Shown piece by piece: positions 9,543 to 17,521 of a DNA stretch of 64,000 bases. A program made the translations under genes and the position numbers. The stretch is from Bdellovibrionaceae bacterium UBA6776 (GTDB taxonomy: Bacteria; Bdellovibrionota; Bdellovibrionia; Bdellovibrionales; UBA1609). The stretch is from contig DKGG01000046.1 of NCBI GenBank assembly GCA_002453155.1, forward strand, positions 1 to 64,000, given 5' to 3'. The notes under the pieces are model-generated. The model did no database searches. It was not told the origin of the DNA and saw nothing but the letters and a program-made list of their open reading frames with translations. Numbering within the stretch: position 1 is the stretch's first letter; the number at the start of each line of letters is the position of its first letter.

Positions 9543-9611
9543 CTCTCGCCTCCTAGAAACTTGAATTGATTGTCCCCATTCAAAGACGCAGTTTCAAGAG
9601 GCAATATTCCT

Positions 9612-10010
9612 TTAAGCTTTTCCGGAGAGAGACTTTACTTTGTCAGCAATTTCTTTCAAAGAGCTGCCTGGTCCAAATACCGCAGCCACTCCTTGAGAGG
9701 AAAGAGATTTTGCATCTTCATCGGGAATGATTCCGCCAACGAAAATGGGCCGGTCTTCTTGCTTTTCTTTCAGAAGTTTTTGAATGGCTGTAACCAATGG
9801 AAGGTGGGCTCCAGATAAAATCGAAAGACCAATGACATCCACGTCTTCCTGAATGGCCGCGGCAACCACCATTTCTGGGGTTTGATGAAGGCCTGTATAG
9901 ATCACTTCAAATCCTGCGTCTCGAAGACCACGGGCCACAACTTTTGCGCCTCGGTCATGCCCGTCTAAACCTGGTTTTGCAATCAGCACTCGAATCATGA
10001 AGTCGATCAT
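9612..10010 (-). CDS. cobalamin-binding subunit of methylmalonyl-CoA mutase type
   Basis: A stand-alone B12-binding domain of 132 residues. It has the base-off cobalamin signature DxHxxG (D16, H18, G21) in KPGLDGHDRGAKV, followed by the GLSILSGAHL and VGGIIPDEDAK segments of the family. It resembles the small subunit of split methylmalonyl-CoA or isobutyryl-CoA mutases; the large catalytic subunit is not in this window. No convincing Shine-Dalgarno sequence precedes the ATG at 10010 or the alternative at 9998. Confidence 0.88.
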   Translation of the reverse strand: MIDFMIRVLIAKPGLDGHDRGAKVVARGLRDAGFEVIYTGLHQTPEMVVAAAIQEDVDVIGLSILSGAHLPLVTAIQKLLKEKQEDRPIFVGGIIPDEDAKSLSSQGVAAVFGPGSSLKEIADKVKSLSGKA

Positions 10011-10053
10011 AAAGGTGCTCTGATGGAATGACCAGCTTCAATCCTCGCCCCTT

Positions 10054-10100
10054 GACACACCGATTACAGAAAAAGGTGCCAGGCACCAAAATCTGCACCC
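10054..10100 (+). repeat. 47-bp REP-like inverted repeat, left copy
   Basis: The sequence from gacacaccg to ctgcaccc recurs in reverse complement at 11783-11829 with a single mismatch in 47 bases. Its centre GGTGCCAGGCACC is itself palindromic. Weaker similarity continues for about 10 bases on both sides. The two copies bracket exactly one gene, the membrane glycosyltransferase. No coding frame passes through it in a sensible way. Confidence 0.85.
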
Positions 10101-10147
10101 GCCGCGTTAAGGCGCAAGAACAAAGCAAAAAGGAAGGATTGGAGGCG

Positions 10148-11635
10148 TTAGTAGACTTCGTGGGGCCAGAGGTTGTCCGGCAGCTGAATCTGCAACTGAT
10201 CCCGAGGACCGACCACACAGTATTGGGAATTGAGAACCCAACACTTCTCCGTGCTCACCTCCATGCCTTTCACCTCTGCAGGGAGATCCTGCACCCGAAT
10301 CACGAATTGAGCTTGCTCTGGAGAAATTTCTTTCAACTGCTCCCTTGTGGCCGGCCGAAGATCAATGCCCCCATAAAATTTGAACTCTTGAAAGATCGAC
10401 ATGTCTTCATCGTAATAGCCCAAAAAATATACAGGCATTTCGTGAATCCCTTGCAGAAATTTGACCTGATTCACCACATTGGTCACTCGCTTGTGACGCC
10501 CACCCGTTGTCTTTAACGGCAATGCCACCATCATAAGGACCGCCACCAAGCCCAAGCGAAACATTCCTTTGGACCAATCCCAGTTTCGACTCCCCAGCCA
10601 CCAATAAAGCCCCACGGACGAAAACAAAGCGTAAAAAGGCAAGGCCGGCAAAGTGTAGTATCCCAATTTGAAAGAAAACAAAGACAAGGGACCTAAAATA
10701 GAAACCACCATGACCAAAAATAGCCACACTTTTTGTCGCTGCCCTTTTTCGAAAAATTCTTTTTTGCTCACCAAAATAAAGAGGGAAAATAAAAACAAAA
10801 GAAACACATGGGGCTGCTTCACAATCATCTCTTGGGCATAGAACAAATAATCCGCAAGTGTGGGAACGGTGGTGTCCAGATAGGATTTTTTCGCCGTATA
10901 AAAAACCGTGTAGTAATCCCGACCATCAAATCGAAGCGCTGGCAAAAAAGGCAAAGCTAAAAATCCAACGGTTAAAATCAAAGTTCCAAAAAACTCTTTT
11001 GACCTCATCCATTGAAACTTTAAAAATATCAGCGACCAAATCCCCACTGCCAAAGGAAACCCAAAAGCCACGGGGCCTTTGGAAAAAACTCCCAATGCAA
11101 AAAACGGAGCCACGGCCAGTAGATACAAAGGCTGCTTGAAGGATTTTAAAAAGAAATAAGTGCAGGCCAAATACGACATCGTTAAGGGAACATCGTGCTT
11201 GATCGCCCCACTCCATTTGGTAGCACCAAAACAAAGGGCAAATACAATCAAGGTGATGTACCCGTAAGTTCTTCCGAAAATTTGCCTTGCGATTCCAAAC
11301 AAAAACAAAAGAGACGCAAAAGAGCAGATCATAAAATACAAACGGGCAATGAAGTCCGAAACTCCAAAAAGCGACATCAGTCCGCCCATGATCCAATAGT
11401 CTAAGGGAAAGTGATCGAAGACCTCATTGGCAAAAAACGGATTGATGTAAAAGTGAAAGAAATCACCTTTCTCTGCGATGTTTCGAGCAACGGCACTGTA
11501 CCACGTTGCATCAATGTGCCCGCCTGGCTCCCACTTTTTAAGAAAGACCAAAACAAATGCAAAGAGCAAAAGCCCACGCTCGTTTTTCATCCATTCCCAA
11601 AGACATTTTAAAGACAGGTTCTTCGCTGCGGTCAT
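10148..11635 (-). CDS. family-39-type membrane glycosyltransferase (ArnT/PMT-like)
   Basis: A polytopic inner-membrane transferase that should move a sugar from a polyprenyl-phosphate donor onto a periplasmic acceptor. The N-terminal loop HIDATWYSAVARNIAEKGDF carries the conserved acidic residue of GT39/GT83 enzymes, followed by FPLDYWIMGG and about ten hydrophobic segments, then a soluble C-terminal tail. I prefer ATG 11635 (GAGAGGA seven bases upstream) over ATG 11656, which has no ribosome binding site. It stands alone between two inverted repeats. The lipid-linked sugar made at 31-35 kb is a possible donor, by inference. Confidence 0.82.
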   Translation of the reverse strand: MTAAKNLSLKCLWEWMKNERGLLLFAFVLVFLKKWEPGGHIDATWYSAVARNIAEKGDFFHFYINPFFANEVFDHFPLDYWIMGGLMSLFGVSDFIARLYFMICSFASLLFLFGIARQIFGRTYGYITLIVFALCFGATKWSGAIKHDVPLTMSYLACTYFFLKSFKQPLYLLAVAPFFALGVFSKGPVAFGFPLAVGIWSLIFLKFQWMRSKEFFGTLILTVGFLALPFLPALRFDGRDYYTVFYTAKKSYLDTTVPTLADYLFYAQEMIVKQPHVFLLFLFSLFILVSKKEFFEKGQRQKVWLFLVMVVSILGPLSLFSFKLGYYTLPALPFYALFSSVGLYWWLGSRNWDWSKGMFRLGLVAVLMMVALPLKTTGGRHKRVTNVVNQVKFLQGIHEMPVYFLGYYDEDMSIFQEFKFYGGIDLRPATREQLKEISPEQAQFVIRVQDLPAEVKGMEVSTEKCWVLNSQYCVVGPRDQLQIQLPDNLWPHEVY

Positions 11636-11782
11636 CCGACGGTCCTCTCGATGCATCCAAATTTTTGTAAAATGAAAGGCTCCACGCGCTTCCCGCGAGC
11701 CTTGTTGAAAACTCCAATAGATTTTGCAGAAAGAAAAATAAAAAAGTTGGAAAAGCTTCCACCCTTACCCTTTTGACACGGA

Positions 11783-11829
11783 GGGTGCAGATTTTGGTAC
11801 CTGGCACCTTTTTCTGTAATCGGTGTGTC
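11783..11829 (-). repeat. 47-bp REP-like inverted repeat, right copy
   Basis: Reverse complement of 10054-10100 with one mismatch (the centre reads GGTACC-GGCACC instead of the perfect palindrome). It sits in the 282-base gap between the divergently transcribed glycosyltransferase and ugd, upstream of both. Apart from this repeat and the ugd ribosome binding site I see nothing further in the gap. Confidence 0.85.
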
Positions 11830-11917
11830 ATAGGGAATTGGACGAGGGGGAATTTGGGTCTGGCCAATCCTTGAGCACCGCTTTAAGGTGCAGCTGAACG
11901 AAAAAGGAGACCGCACA

Positions 11918-13228
11918 TTGAAGTTGGGAGTGATTGGGACCGGACATGTTGGACTTGTTGTGGCCGCAGCATTGGCCGAGCTCGGACACGAGGTTCACTG
12001 CACCGATGCCAACACTGAACTCTTAAACAATTTAGAAAAAGGGATTTTGCCCTTCTTTGAGCCCGGCTTAAAGGAACTCTTTGAGCGCAATCGAAAGCGC
12101 ATTCACTGCCACTCAAACATTCAGGCCGTGGTCTCACCTTCCACCGCCCTCTTCCTTGCCGTCGGCACTCCCGAAACCACTGAGGGAACTTCAAACTTGG
12201 ATGCTCTTTGGAAGGCTCTACAAGAGGTCTGCGCCACCGCTTCAGAAAAGAAACATCTTATTTTAAAAAGCACCGTTCCCGCCGGAACCGCCCATCGCGC
12301 AAAAAATCTGATCAAAGAGCACTCACAAATCGCCCACAGCATCATCAGCAACCCTGAATTTCTGCGCCAAGGTGAGGCCATTGAAGACTTCCTCCGCCCC
12401 GATCGAATTGTGGTGGGACACTCCACTCTTGAAGAGCGTGAAGTGATGGAAAAGATCTACGAACCTCTTCTTAAGAACTCCTCGCCTAAAATTTTATTCA
12501 TGGACAACGTCTCTGCGGAACTTGTGAAATACAGCGCCAACTCTTTTTTGGCTCTGAAAATTTCATTCATCAATGAAATGGCCCTTTTGTGCGAACGCTT
12601 GGGAGCAAACATTGAGCAGGTTCGCGAGGGACTTACCTCCGATCACCGAATCAATCCTCACTTTTTCACTCCGGGCTTAGGATATGGAGGCTCGTGCTTT
12701 CCGAAAGATGTGCGCGCCCTCACAGAAACTGCCAAAGATTTGGGCTTTGATCTGTTCACCATAGAGTCTGCGGAAAAGGTCAACAATCGCCAAAAAGATC
12801 TGTTCTTTGAGAAAATCAAAACTCAATTGGGAAGTCTCAACAAGAAGCGCATTGGCGTTTGGGGATTGTCCTACAAACCGGGCACCGACGACCTTCGACG
12901 GGCCCCTTCGGTCGAGATTCTTCAAAAACTTTACTCTGAAGGAGCTCAGGTTCAGGCCTACGATCCTGTGGCTATGGAAAACGCAAAACAAGCTTTGAAA
13001 GATCAATTCACGCCATGTGAATCTAAAGAAGCCGCCTGCGAAGGCGCTGACGCTCTGCTGATATTTACAGAGTGGCCCGAGTTTCACACCTTACAGCTAG
13101 AGCAACTCAAAACTCTCATGCGAGGAAATCTCATCGTCGATGGAAGAAACCTGTTTGACGTGCAAAAAATGAAATCCCTGGGATTTAACTACCTGAGTGT
13201 GGGACGCGTAAGCTCCTTAAAAATTTGA
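11918..13228 (+). CDS. ugd: UDP-glucose 6-dehydrogenase family
   Basis: Oxidises a UDP-hexose (most often UDP-glucose to UDP-glucuronate) with NAD. The Rossmann motif GVIGTGHVGLV opens the protein, STVPAGT and SNPEFLRQGEAIEDF follow, and the catalytic Cys is Cys260 in GYGGSCFPKD. The C-terminal UDP-binding domain includes GVWGLSYKPGTDDLR. Length of 436 is normal. I chose TTG 11918 because AAGGAG lies eight bases upstream and the family begins immediately there; the GTG at 11888 would add an unlikely leader. The exact hexose cannot be fixed by eye; UDP-glucose is likeliest. Confidence 0.9.
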   Translation: MKLGVIGTGHVGLVVAAALAELGHEVHCTDANTELLNNLEKGILPFFEPGLKELFERNRKRIHCHSNIQAVVSPSTALFLAVGTPETTEGTSNLDALWKALQEVCATASEKKHLILKSTVPAGTAHRAKNLIKEHSQIAHSIISNPEFLRQGEAIEDFLRPDRIVVGHSTLEEREVMEKIYEPLLKNSSPKILFMDNVSAELVKYSANSFLALKISFINEMALLCERLGANIEQVREGLTSDHRINPHFFTPGLGYGGSCFPKDVRALTETAKDLGFDLFTIESAEKVNNRQKDLFFEKIKTQLGSLNKKRIGVWGLSYKPGTDDLRRAPSVEILQKLYSEGAQVQAYDPVAMENAKQALKDQFTPCESKEAACEGADALLIFTEWPEFHTLQLEQLKTLMRGNLIVDGRNLFDVQKMKSLGFNYLSVGRVSSLKI

Positions 13229-13254
13229 CTTTTTAGCCCCTCAAAGACTACTTT
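13225..13254 (+). promoter_or_regulatory. candidate promoter for acyl-CoA dehydrogenase
   Basis: TTGACT (13225-13230) is followed after 18 bases by TACTTT (13249-13254), overlapping the ugd stop codon. The downstream start lies 54 bases further with CAGGAGAG in front of it, so the gene can be transcribed independently of ugd. Confidence 0.4.
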
Positions 13255-13307
13255 TTGAAAACACTTTTGGAACAAAAATATTAACCCCATCAGGAGAGAC
13301 TCATTCC

Positions 13308-14465
13308 ATGTCCGATTCATTTTCAGCACTTACAATTCTTCAAGACGATGAACAGGCCTTTCGCGAAGCAGTTCGCGAGTTTGCTGAAGGCGAGATCAAG
13401 CCTAAAGTTTTAGAAATGGATGAAAAAGCCCAAATGGATCCAGGCCTGATCAAGCAATATTTTGAAATGGGTTTGATGGGAATTGAAACTCCCGAACAGT
13501 ACGGCGGCGCCGGAGGATCTTTCACCATGGCTTGCTTGGCTGTGGAAGAATTGGGCCGCGTGGATGGCTCGGTCAGTGTGATGGTTGATGTTCAAAACAC
13601 CTTGGTCACCAATGCCTTTTTGAAATGGGCCAACGAAGATCAAAAGAAAAAGTATTTGCCCAAAATGGCAAGTGAGTGGGTGGGCGCCTACGCATTGAGT
13701 GAAAGTGGATCTGGATCCGATGCCTTCGCTTTGAAATTGAAAGCCGAAGACAAGGGCGACAAATTTGTCTTAAACGGTCACAAACTTTGGATCACCAATG
13801 CCAACGAAGCCAATTTGTTTTTGGTATTTGCCAACATTGATCCTTCTCAAGGTTACAAGGGTATCACTGGTTTTATCGTGGAAAGAGATTTTCCTGGATT
13901 CAGCGTAGGCAAAAAGGAAGACAAACTTGGAATTCGTGCTTCTTCCACCTGCGAGTTGATTTTTGAAAACTGTGAAGTTCCCAAAGAAAATGTCATCGGC
14001 GAAGTGGGCAAAGGTTATAAAATTGCCATTGAAACTTTGAACGAAGGACGCATTGGAATTGGCGCTCAAATGTTAGGTATTTCTCAAGGGGCTTATGATG
14101 CCACTTTGGAATATATCAAAACCAGAGAACAGTTTGGAAAGTCCTTGTCTCATTTTCAAGGGGTTCAATTTCAACTTTCTGAAATGCGATGCCTTCTTGA
14201 AAGCACCCGTCTACATGTGTACAACGCCGCTCGTTTGAAAGACATGGGACGAGATTTCGTAAAAGATGCGGCCATGGCCAAATTGATCGCTTCTCGAAAT
14301 GCCGAAAAAATTGCCTCTATGGCGGTGGATCTTTTTGGTGGAAATGGCTTCACCAAGGAGTATCCCATTGAGAAATTCTACCGAGATGCAAAGATCGGTC
14401 AAATTTACGAAGGCACCAGCAACATGCAACTTCAAACCATTGCAAAAATGGAATTGAACTCTTGA
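13308..14465 (+). CDS. acyl-CoA dehydrogenase (short/branched-chain type)
   Basis: FAD-dependent alpha,beta-dehydrogenation of an acyl-CoA, passing electrons to electron-transfer flavoprotein. The 385-residue length is standard. Diagnostic segments are YALSESGSGSDAF, KLWITNANEANLF, the LFGGNGFTKEYPIEKFYRDAK block and IYEGTSNMQ, whose Glu368 is the position of the catalytic base in the short-chain and short/branched-chain enzymes. CAGGAGAG precedes the ATG. It overlaps the following epimerase by four bases, so the two are translationally coupled, although no metabolic connection is obvious. Confidence 0.93.
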   Translation: MSDSFSALTILQDDEQAFREAVREFAEGEIKPKVLEMDEKAQMDPGLIKQYFEMGLMGIETPEQYGGAGGSFTMACLAVEELGRVDGSVSVMVDVQNTLVTNAFLKWANEDQKKKYLPKMASEWVGAYALSESGSGSDAFALKLKAEDKGDKFVLNGHKLWITNANEANLFLVFANIDPSQGYKGITGFIVERDFPGFSVGKKEDKLGIRASSTCELIFENCEVPKENVIGEVGKGYKIAIETLNEGRIGIGAQMLGISQGAYDATLEYIKTREQFGKSLSHFQGVQFQLSEMRCLLESTRLHVYNAARLKDMGRDFVKDAAMAKLIASRNAEKIASMAVDLFGGNGFTKEYPIEKFYRDAKIGQIYEGTSNMQLQTIAKMELNS

Positions 14466-15373
14466 GTGCTCAAGAAAAGAAAGTTTTTTTAACGGGAGCC
14501 ACTGGCGGAATTGGCTCCCATGTCTCCCGGAGTTTACTGGCTGCGGGATTTAAAGTTGCCGCTTTGGCGCGACCCGAGTCCACAGAAAAACTCACCCCAG
14601 GATTGACCCCCATCGAGGGAAGCTTGACGGATGTGGAAGGGTTTTCAAAATCCTTTCTGGATTTTCAACCAGACATCCTTCTTCACTTGGGGTGGATTGG
14701 AGTGGATAAAACTTCCAAATCCGACCCCTCCCAAATTCAAAACCTGAAAGCCACTGTGGATCTATTGACCTTGTGCTCGCAAGCCAAGACTCAAACCTTT
14801 TTAGGAATGGGATCGGAAGCTGAGTACGGACCTCACCACAAAAAGATTGATGAGTCTGCCGCCACCTTACCACAAACCAATTACGCCATTGCCAAGTTGG
14901 CCGCTGGTTTAACGGCCCATAAGATTTGCAAAGATCACAACATGGACTTTGTGTGGCTCAGATTATTTTCTTCCTATGGCCCGGGAGATCGATCGGGATC
15001 TTTAATGAGCCTTTTGATCAAAACTCTAATGGATAAAAAGCCCATGCCGTTGTCTGGGTGCGAACAGGTTTGGGACTATGTTCACGTGAAGGACATTGCT
15101 CGGTTGATCACTCAAATTGCGAAAGATCCCAAAGAAGGTGGCTTTTTCAATTTGGGTGGAGGCCATGCCCAGCCTATTAAAAATGTGATTTTGCAAATCG
15201 CTGAGTTGATGGATCCCAAAGCCGACCTTCGCTTTGGCGAAATCCCCTACGGCAAAAATCAAAACATGCATTTGGAAGCCGACATTTCTAAACTGAAAGC
15301 GGTCTACGGCTGGGAGCCACAAGTTTCTTTAGAGGATGGTCTCAAAGAGACCATCGCCTTTCATCAGCGCTGA
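14462..15373 (+). CDS. NAD-dependent sugar epimerase/dehydratase (extended SDR)
   Basis: An extended short-chain dehydrogenase acting on a nucleotide sugar. It shows the TGATGGIGSH cofactor motif near residue 12, a GMGSEAEYGP segment, the catalytic Tyr-Lys pair in YAIAKLAAG, and LFSSYGPGDRSGSL. Length of 303 fits the family. Translation probably starts at a TTG inside the stop of the previous gene (cTTGAg arrangement). Orthologues are often called NAD-dependent epimerase or CDP-abequose synthase-like, but the product cannot be decided. It is the last plus-strand gene before the exchange locus. Confidence 0.8.
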   Translation: MSAQEKKVFLTGATGGIGSHVSRSLLAAGFKVAALARPESTEKLTPGLTPIEGSLTDVEGFSKSFLDFQPDILLHLGWIGVDKTSKSDPSQIQNLKATVDLLTLCSQAKTQTFLGMGSEAEYGPHHKKIDESAATLPQTNYAIAKLAAGLTAHKICKDHNMDFVWLRLFSSYGPGDRSGSLMSLLIKTLMDKKPMPLSGCEQVWDYVHVKDIARLITQIAKDPKEGGFFNLGGGHAQPIKNVILQIAELMDPKADLRFGEIPYGKNQNMHLEADISKLKAVYGWEPQVSLEDGLKETIAFHQR

Positions 15374-15390
15374 GGACGCACTGGTCACGG

Positions 15391-15485
15391 ACACTCAAGA
15401 TTCCAGTGACTGAGAAGACCTGCGTCAGACGCTTGGATTTATAGGCATGGGTGATTAGGAAGTGTGGCCATTCTCTATAAGATAG
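15391..15485. repeat. repeat block A, outer copy (downstream flank)
   Basis: About 95 bases beginning acactcaagattccagtgac match 16233-16329 with only scattered differences. An internal palindrome GCGTCAGACGC (15422-15432) is conserved in both. Each copy sits just past the 3' end of a small minus-strand gene. No T-run follows the palindrome, so it is a weak terminator candidate at best. Confidence 0.9.
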
Positions 15486-15550
15486 AAATTAAAACTCACT
15501 GAGTATTCTTCACTCAAGATGGACTTAAACAGAATAAGTTCAGCCCAATT

Positions 15551-16054
15551 TCATCTATCCGTCGGATCAGGTATTGGGGCGTCGAGCTTACACTGTTTCG
15601 CAACGATGGTATCAATTTCTTTTATTAGCTCTTTTGCTCGATCTTTTTCGCTGCCACTGTAGTCTCCTCCATTCATATGTCCGAAGGAATTGTAGTAGGA
15701 AATTGAATTAAATTTTGGATTACTTGAATTGTCCTCAGTAATGATAATTTGCGACATGGGGACTTTTCCTTTTTGGCTAGACACTTCTATGCTCGACAAC
15801 TCTGGAATTTCATAAATAAAATAGTATGATTTACTCGAGATAGACTCACCTTTCCATGATTTAGATTCACCTTCTCTAACCCACGGGTATAGGAAGTTGA
15901 CACCTTCGACTGATTTTATGGCTTGAGTTATGCAATCTTTATTATCAATCTTTTTAAGAAGCTTTTGCCTCGACTCAACTCCCCTCATCGTTTCACAACT
16001 CGTGAGAATTAACAAAATTAGTATAGAAATGAACGAGAGTATCAGGCCTTTCAT
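15551..16054 (-). CDS. small predicted lipoprotein of unknown function
   Basis: I do not recognise this 167-residue protein. It begins with a short basic end, a hydrophobic stretch and a lipobox LTSC with Cys20 as the lipidation site, so it should be exported and lipid-anchored. The mature part is hydrophilic and mixed in composition, ending in a Pro/Asp-rich tail. The gene is AT-rich compared with its neighbours and uses many A/T-ending codons, suggesting a different history. It lies between repeat block A (3' side) and block B (5' side), the same frame that encloses the unrelated gene at 16364. Confidence 0.75.
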   Translation of the reverse strand: MKGLILSFISILILLILTSCETMRGVESRQKLLKKIDNKDCITQAIKSVEGVNFLYPWVREGESKSWKGESISSKSYYFIYEIPELSSIEVSSQKGKVPMSQIIITEDNSSNPKFNSISYYNSFGHMNGGDYSGSEKDRAKELIKEIDTIVAKQCKLDAPIPDPTDR

Positions 16055-16135
16055 TTAAGATCCTTCTCTAAATTAGCACTTCCAAGTCTACGTAAGAACA
16101 CGATAAGGGTCTAGCTTATTTTGGTGTTGAATAAA

Positions 16136-16230
16136 TCCCATTCCTCTCACAAGAACAAAGCCATACTTATGAGAACGAAAGGATTTAGAGTGCCGACTCT
16201 ACCTAAAAAAGGCGAAGATAAAATGGATAC
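16136..16230. repeat. repeat block B, outer copy, with glycosyltransferase 3'-end remnant
   Basis: Bases 16136-16205 match 16722-16790 closely, from tcccattcctctcacaagaac to actctaccta. The remainder (16203-16230) resembles the last codons of the glycosyltransferase ending at 16788, with about 13 bases missing: TTTTATCTTCGCC and TTTTAGGTAG are both kept on the minus strand. On that strand the block contains GTTCTCATAAG and GTTCTTGTGAG spaced one every 20 bases. It lies 80-150 bases upstream of the lipoprotein gene. Together with block A it fills the 309-base gene-free stretch 16055-16363; I see nothing else there. Confidence 0.85.
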
Positions 16231-16232
16231 GC

Positions 16233-16329
16233 ACACTCAAGATTCCAGTGACTGATAAGACCTGCGTCAGACGCTTGGATTTATAGACAGGAGTGATTAG
16301 AGGGAGTTGCCAATACTCAATAATCTTAG
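16233..16329. repeat. repeat block A, inner copy
   Basis: Second copy of the block at 15391-15485, including the GCGTCAGACGC palindrome at 16264-16274. It starts immediately after the glycosyltransferase-like remnant, marking a probable duplication junction at about 16230. Confidence 0.9.
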
Positions 16330-16363
16330 ATCAAAAACTATTAAGGATTATTTCATAGAAAAA

Positions 16364-16627
16364 TTAAGATTTTAGAAAATATGAAATTAAAAATAGGGCG
16401 ACAAAGAAAATAGCGACTCCCAAGAAAAACTTCCCAATTCTTTTTATTGAAAAGCTGGTTACCTCATCTTTGCCATTGGAGTCAGTGACTATGAGAAAGA
16501 AAGTAGCAAAAGGCCCCAGAAATATAGAGATTAAAAACCAGCTACCGCTATCTCTTCCCATCGCTTTGGCCAAAGCAGAATTAATGAGAGCAAGAGAAAG
16601 CCAACCAACATAGTAATCATTTTCCAT
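16364..16627 (-). CDS. small membrane protein of unknown function
   Basis: An 87-residue protein with three hydrophobic stretches, around residues 6-20, 29-48 and 65-85. The segment AKAMGRDSGSWFLISIFLGP resembles a motif shared by many small bacterial and phage membrane proteins (basic-Gly-Arg, then Trp and a helix), but that does not define a function. It is AT-rich like the lipoprotein gene and sits in the same position between copies of blocks A and B. No ribosome binding site is obvious before the ATG. Confidence 0.65.
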   Translation of the reverse strand: MENDYYVGWLSLALINSALAKAMGRDSGSWFLISIFLGPFATFFLIVTDSNGKDEVTSFSIKRIGKFFLGVAIFFVALFLISYFLKS

Positions 16628-16721
16628 AAAAAATTTTTATCTAAATTCTCTGTCAGAGTCAATTTAAGCGCGAAGGAAGTCTTCTATTAGAGAATCACAC
16701 TTTAGTTTCTTTTGAAGAAGT

Positions 16722-16790
16722 CCCATTCCTCTCACAAGAACAAAACCCATCTTATGAGAACGAAAAACCTGAAGGCATCGACTCTACCTA
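16722..16790. repeat. repeat block B, inner copy
   Basis: Counterpart of 16136-16205, extending to the stop codon of the glycosyltransferase at 16788. It lies 95-165 bases upstream of the small membrane protein gene. The paired GTTCT-RTRAG elements are conserved, which would fit a shared upstream control region. Confidence 0.9.
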
Positions 16791-17519
16791 AAAGCCGGTT
16801 TGGCGGAGGGCGAAGATAAAACGAATGGTTCGAAGGATCACCTTATAACGGGTGCGCCAACTTCCGCCGCCTTTGGCTTCGCCATGAAGGCGCTTGCCAA
16901 AATAAACAGGCAGTTCCAAAAACGAAATTCCATTTCGCTTGGCCTTCAAGAGCAAATACAAATCCAATGAAAAATCATAAGGCGCACTTGGCAAAACATG
17001 CTCTTCAAAGAAACATCGATGAAAGATCTTTGGCTGAGCATTGATGTCTTCTACATACACACCCAGTACCGCTCCCGAAAAATACTGCATACCTAAAGTC
17101 AAAAGCGATTCAAAAAATCGTCTCTTCTTTCGCTTCCCCTTCACCAAAACTTCCGAAGAATTTGCCGCCAAAAACAAATCATAGGCCTTCACCACATCCA
17201 AAGGATCAGTCTGAAGGTCTGCATGGGTCCAACCTAAAACGCCACCTCGTGCCGCGTTCAATCCTTGCAAAATCCCATAGCCATAACCCTGATTCTTATC
17301 CACCCGGATCAAAGAAAACATTTCAGATCGATTTCCCCGCTCCAACTCCCGAGCAAACACCTCCGAAGAAGAATCCGTAGACCCGTTGTCCACCAAAACC
17401 ACTTCCACATCTTTGCGTTCGCCCACCGCCTCTTCAAACTTCTGAAAGATCAAAGGCAGATTTTCGGCTTCGTTGTAGCACGGAACCACCACAGAAAGAT
17501 TTCGATTCAAATCTCCCAT
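16788..17519 (-). CDS. glycosyltransferase family 2 (DPM1/polyprenyl-phosphate type)
   Basis: A GT-A fold transferase of 243 residues, opening with LSVVVPCYNEAENLP and containing VLVDNGSTDSS and the metal-site region THADLQTDP. Its C-terminal part lacks membrane helices, so it is cytoplasmic or peripheral. I chose ATG 17519 (GGGGA seven bases upstream) rather than the TTG at 17558, since the longer form overlaps the upstream gene. It is the last gene of the minus-strand operon that starts at pseB. A role in charging a polyprenyl-phosphate or extending the glycan is likely; the sugar is unknown. Confidence 0.85.
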   Translation of the reverse strand: MGDLNRNLSVVVPCYNEAENLPLIFQKFEEAVGERKDVEVVLVDNGSTDSSSEVFARELERGNRSEMFSLIRVDKNQGYGYGILQGLNAARGGVLGWTHADLQTDPLDVVKAYDLFLAANSSEVLVKGKRKKRRFFESLLTLGMQYFSGAVLGVYVEDINAQPKIFHRCFFEEHVLPSAPYDFSLDLYLLLKAKRNGISFLELPVYFGKRLHGEAKGGGSWRTRYKVILRTIRFIFALRQTGF

Positions 17520-17521
17520 GG

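Noticed and set aside
11538..11867. Minus-strand ORF running through the right inverted repeat
   Set aside because: It lies over the glycosyltransferase 5' end and the repeat, has no ribosome binding site and no recognisable protein features.
15391..16790. Integron gene cassettes with attC sites
   Set aside because: No integrase is seen, the flanks are two different blocks rather than one recombination site, and the attC core boxes are absent.
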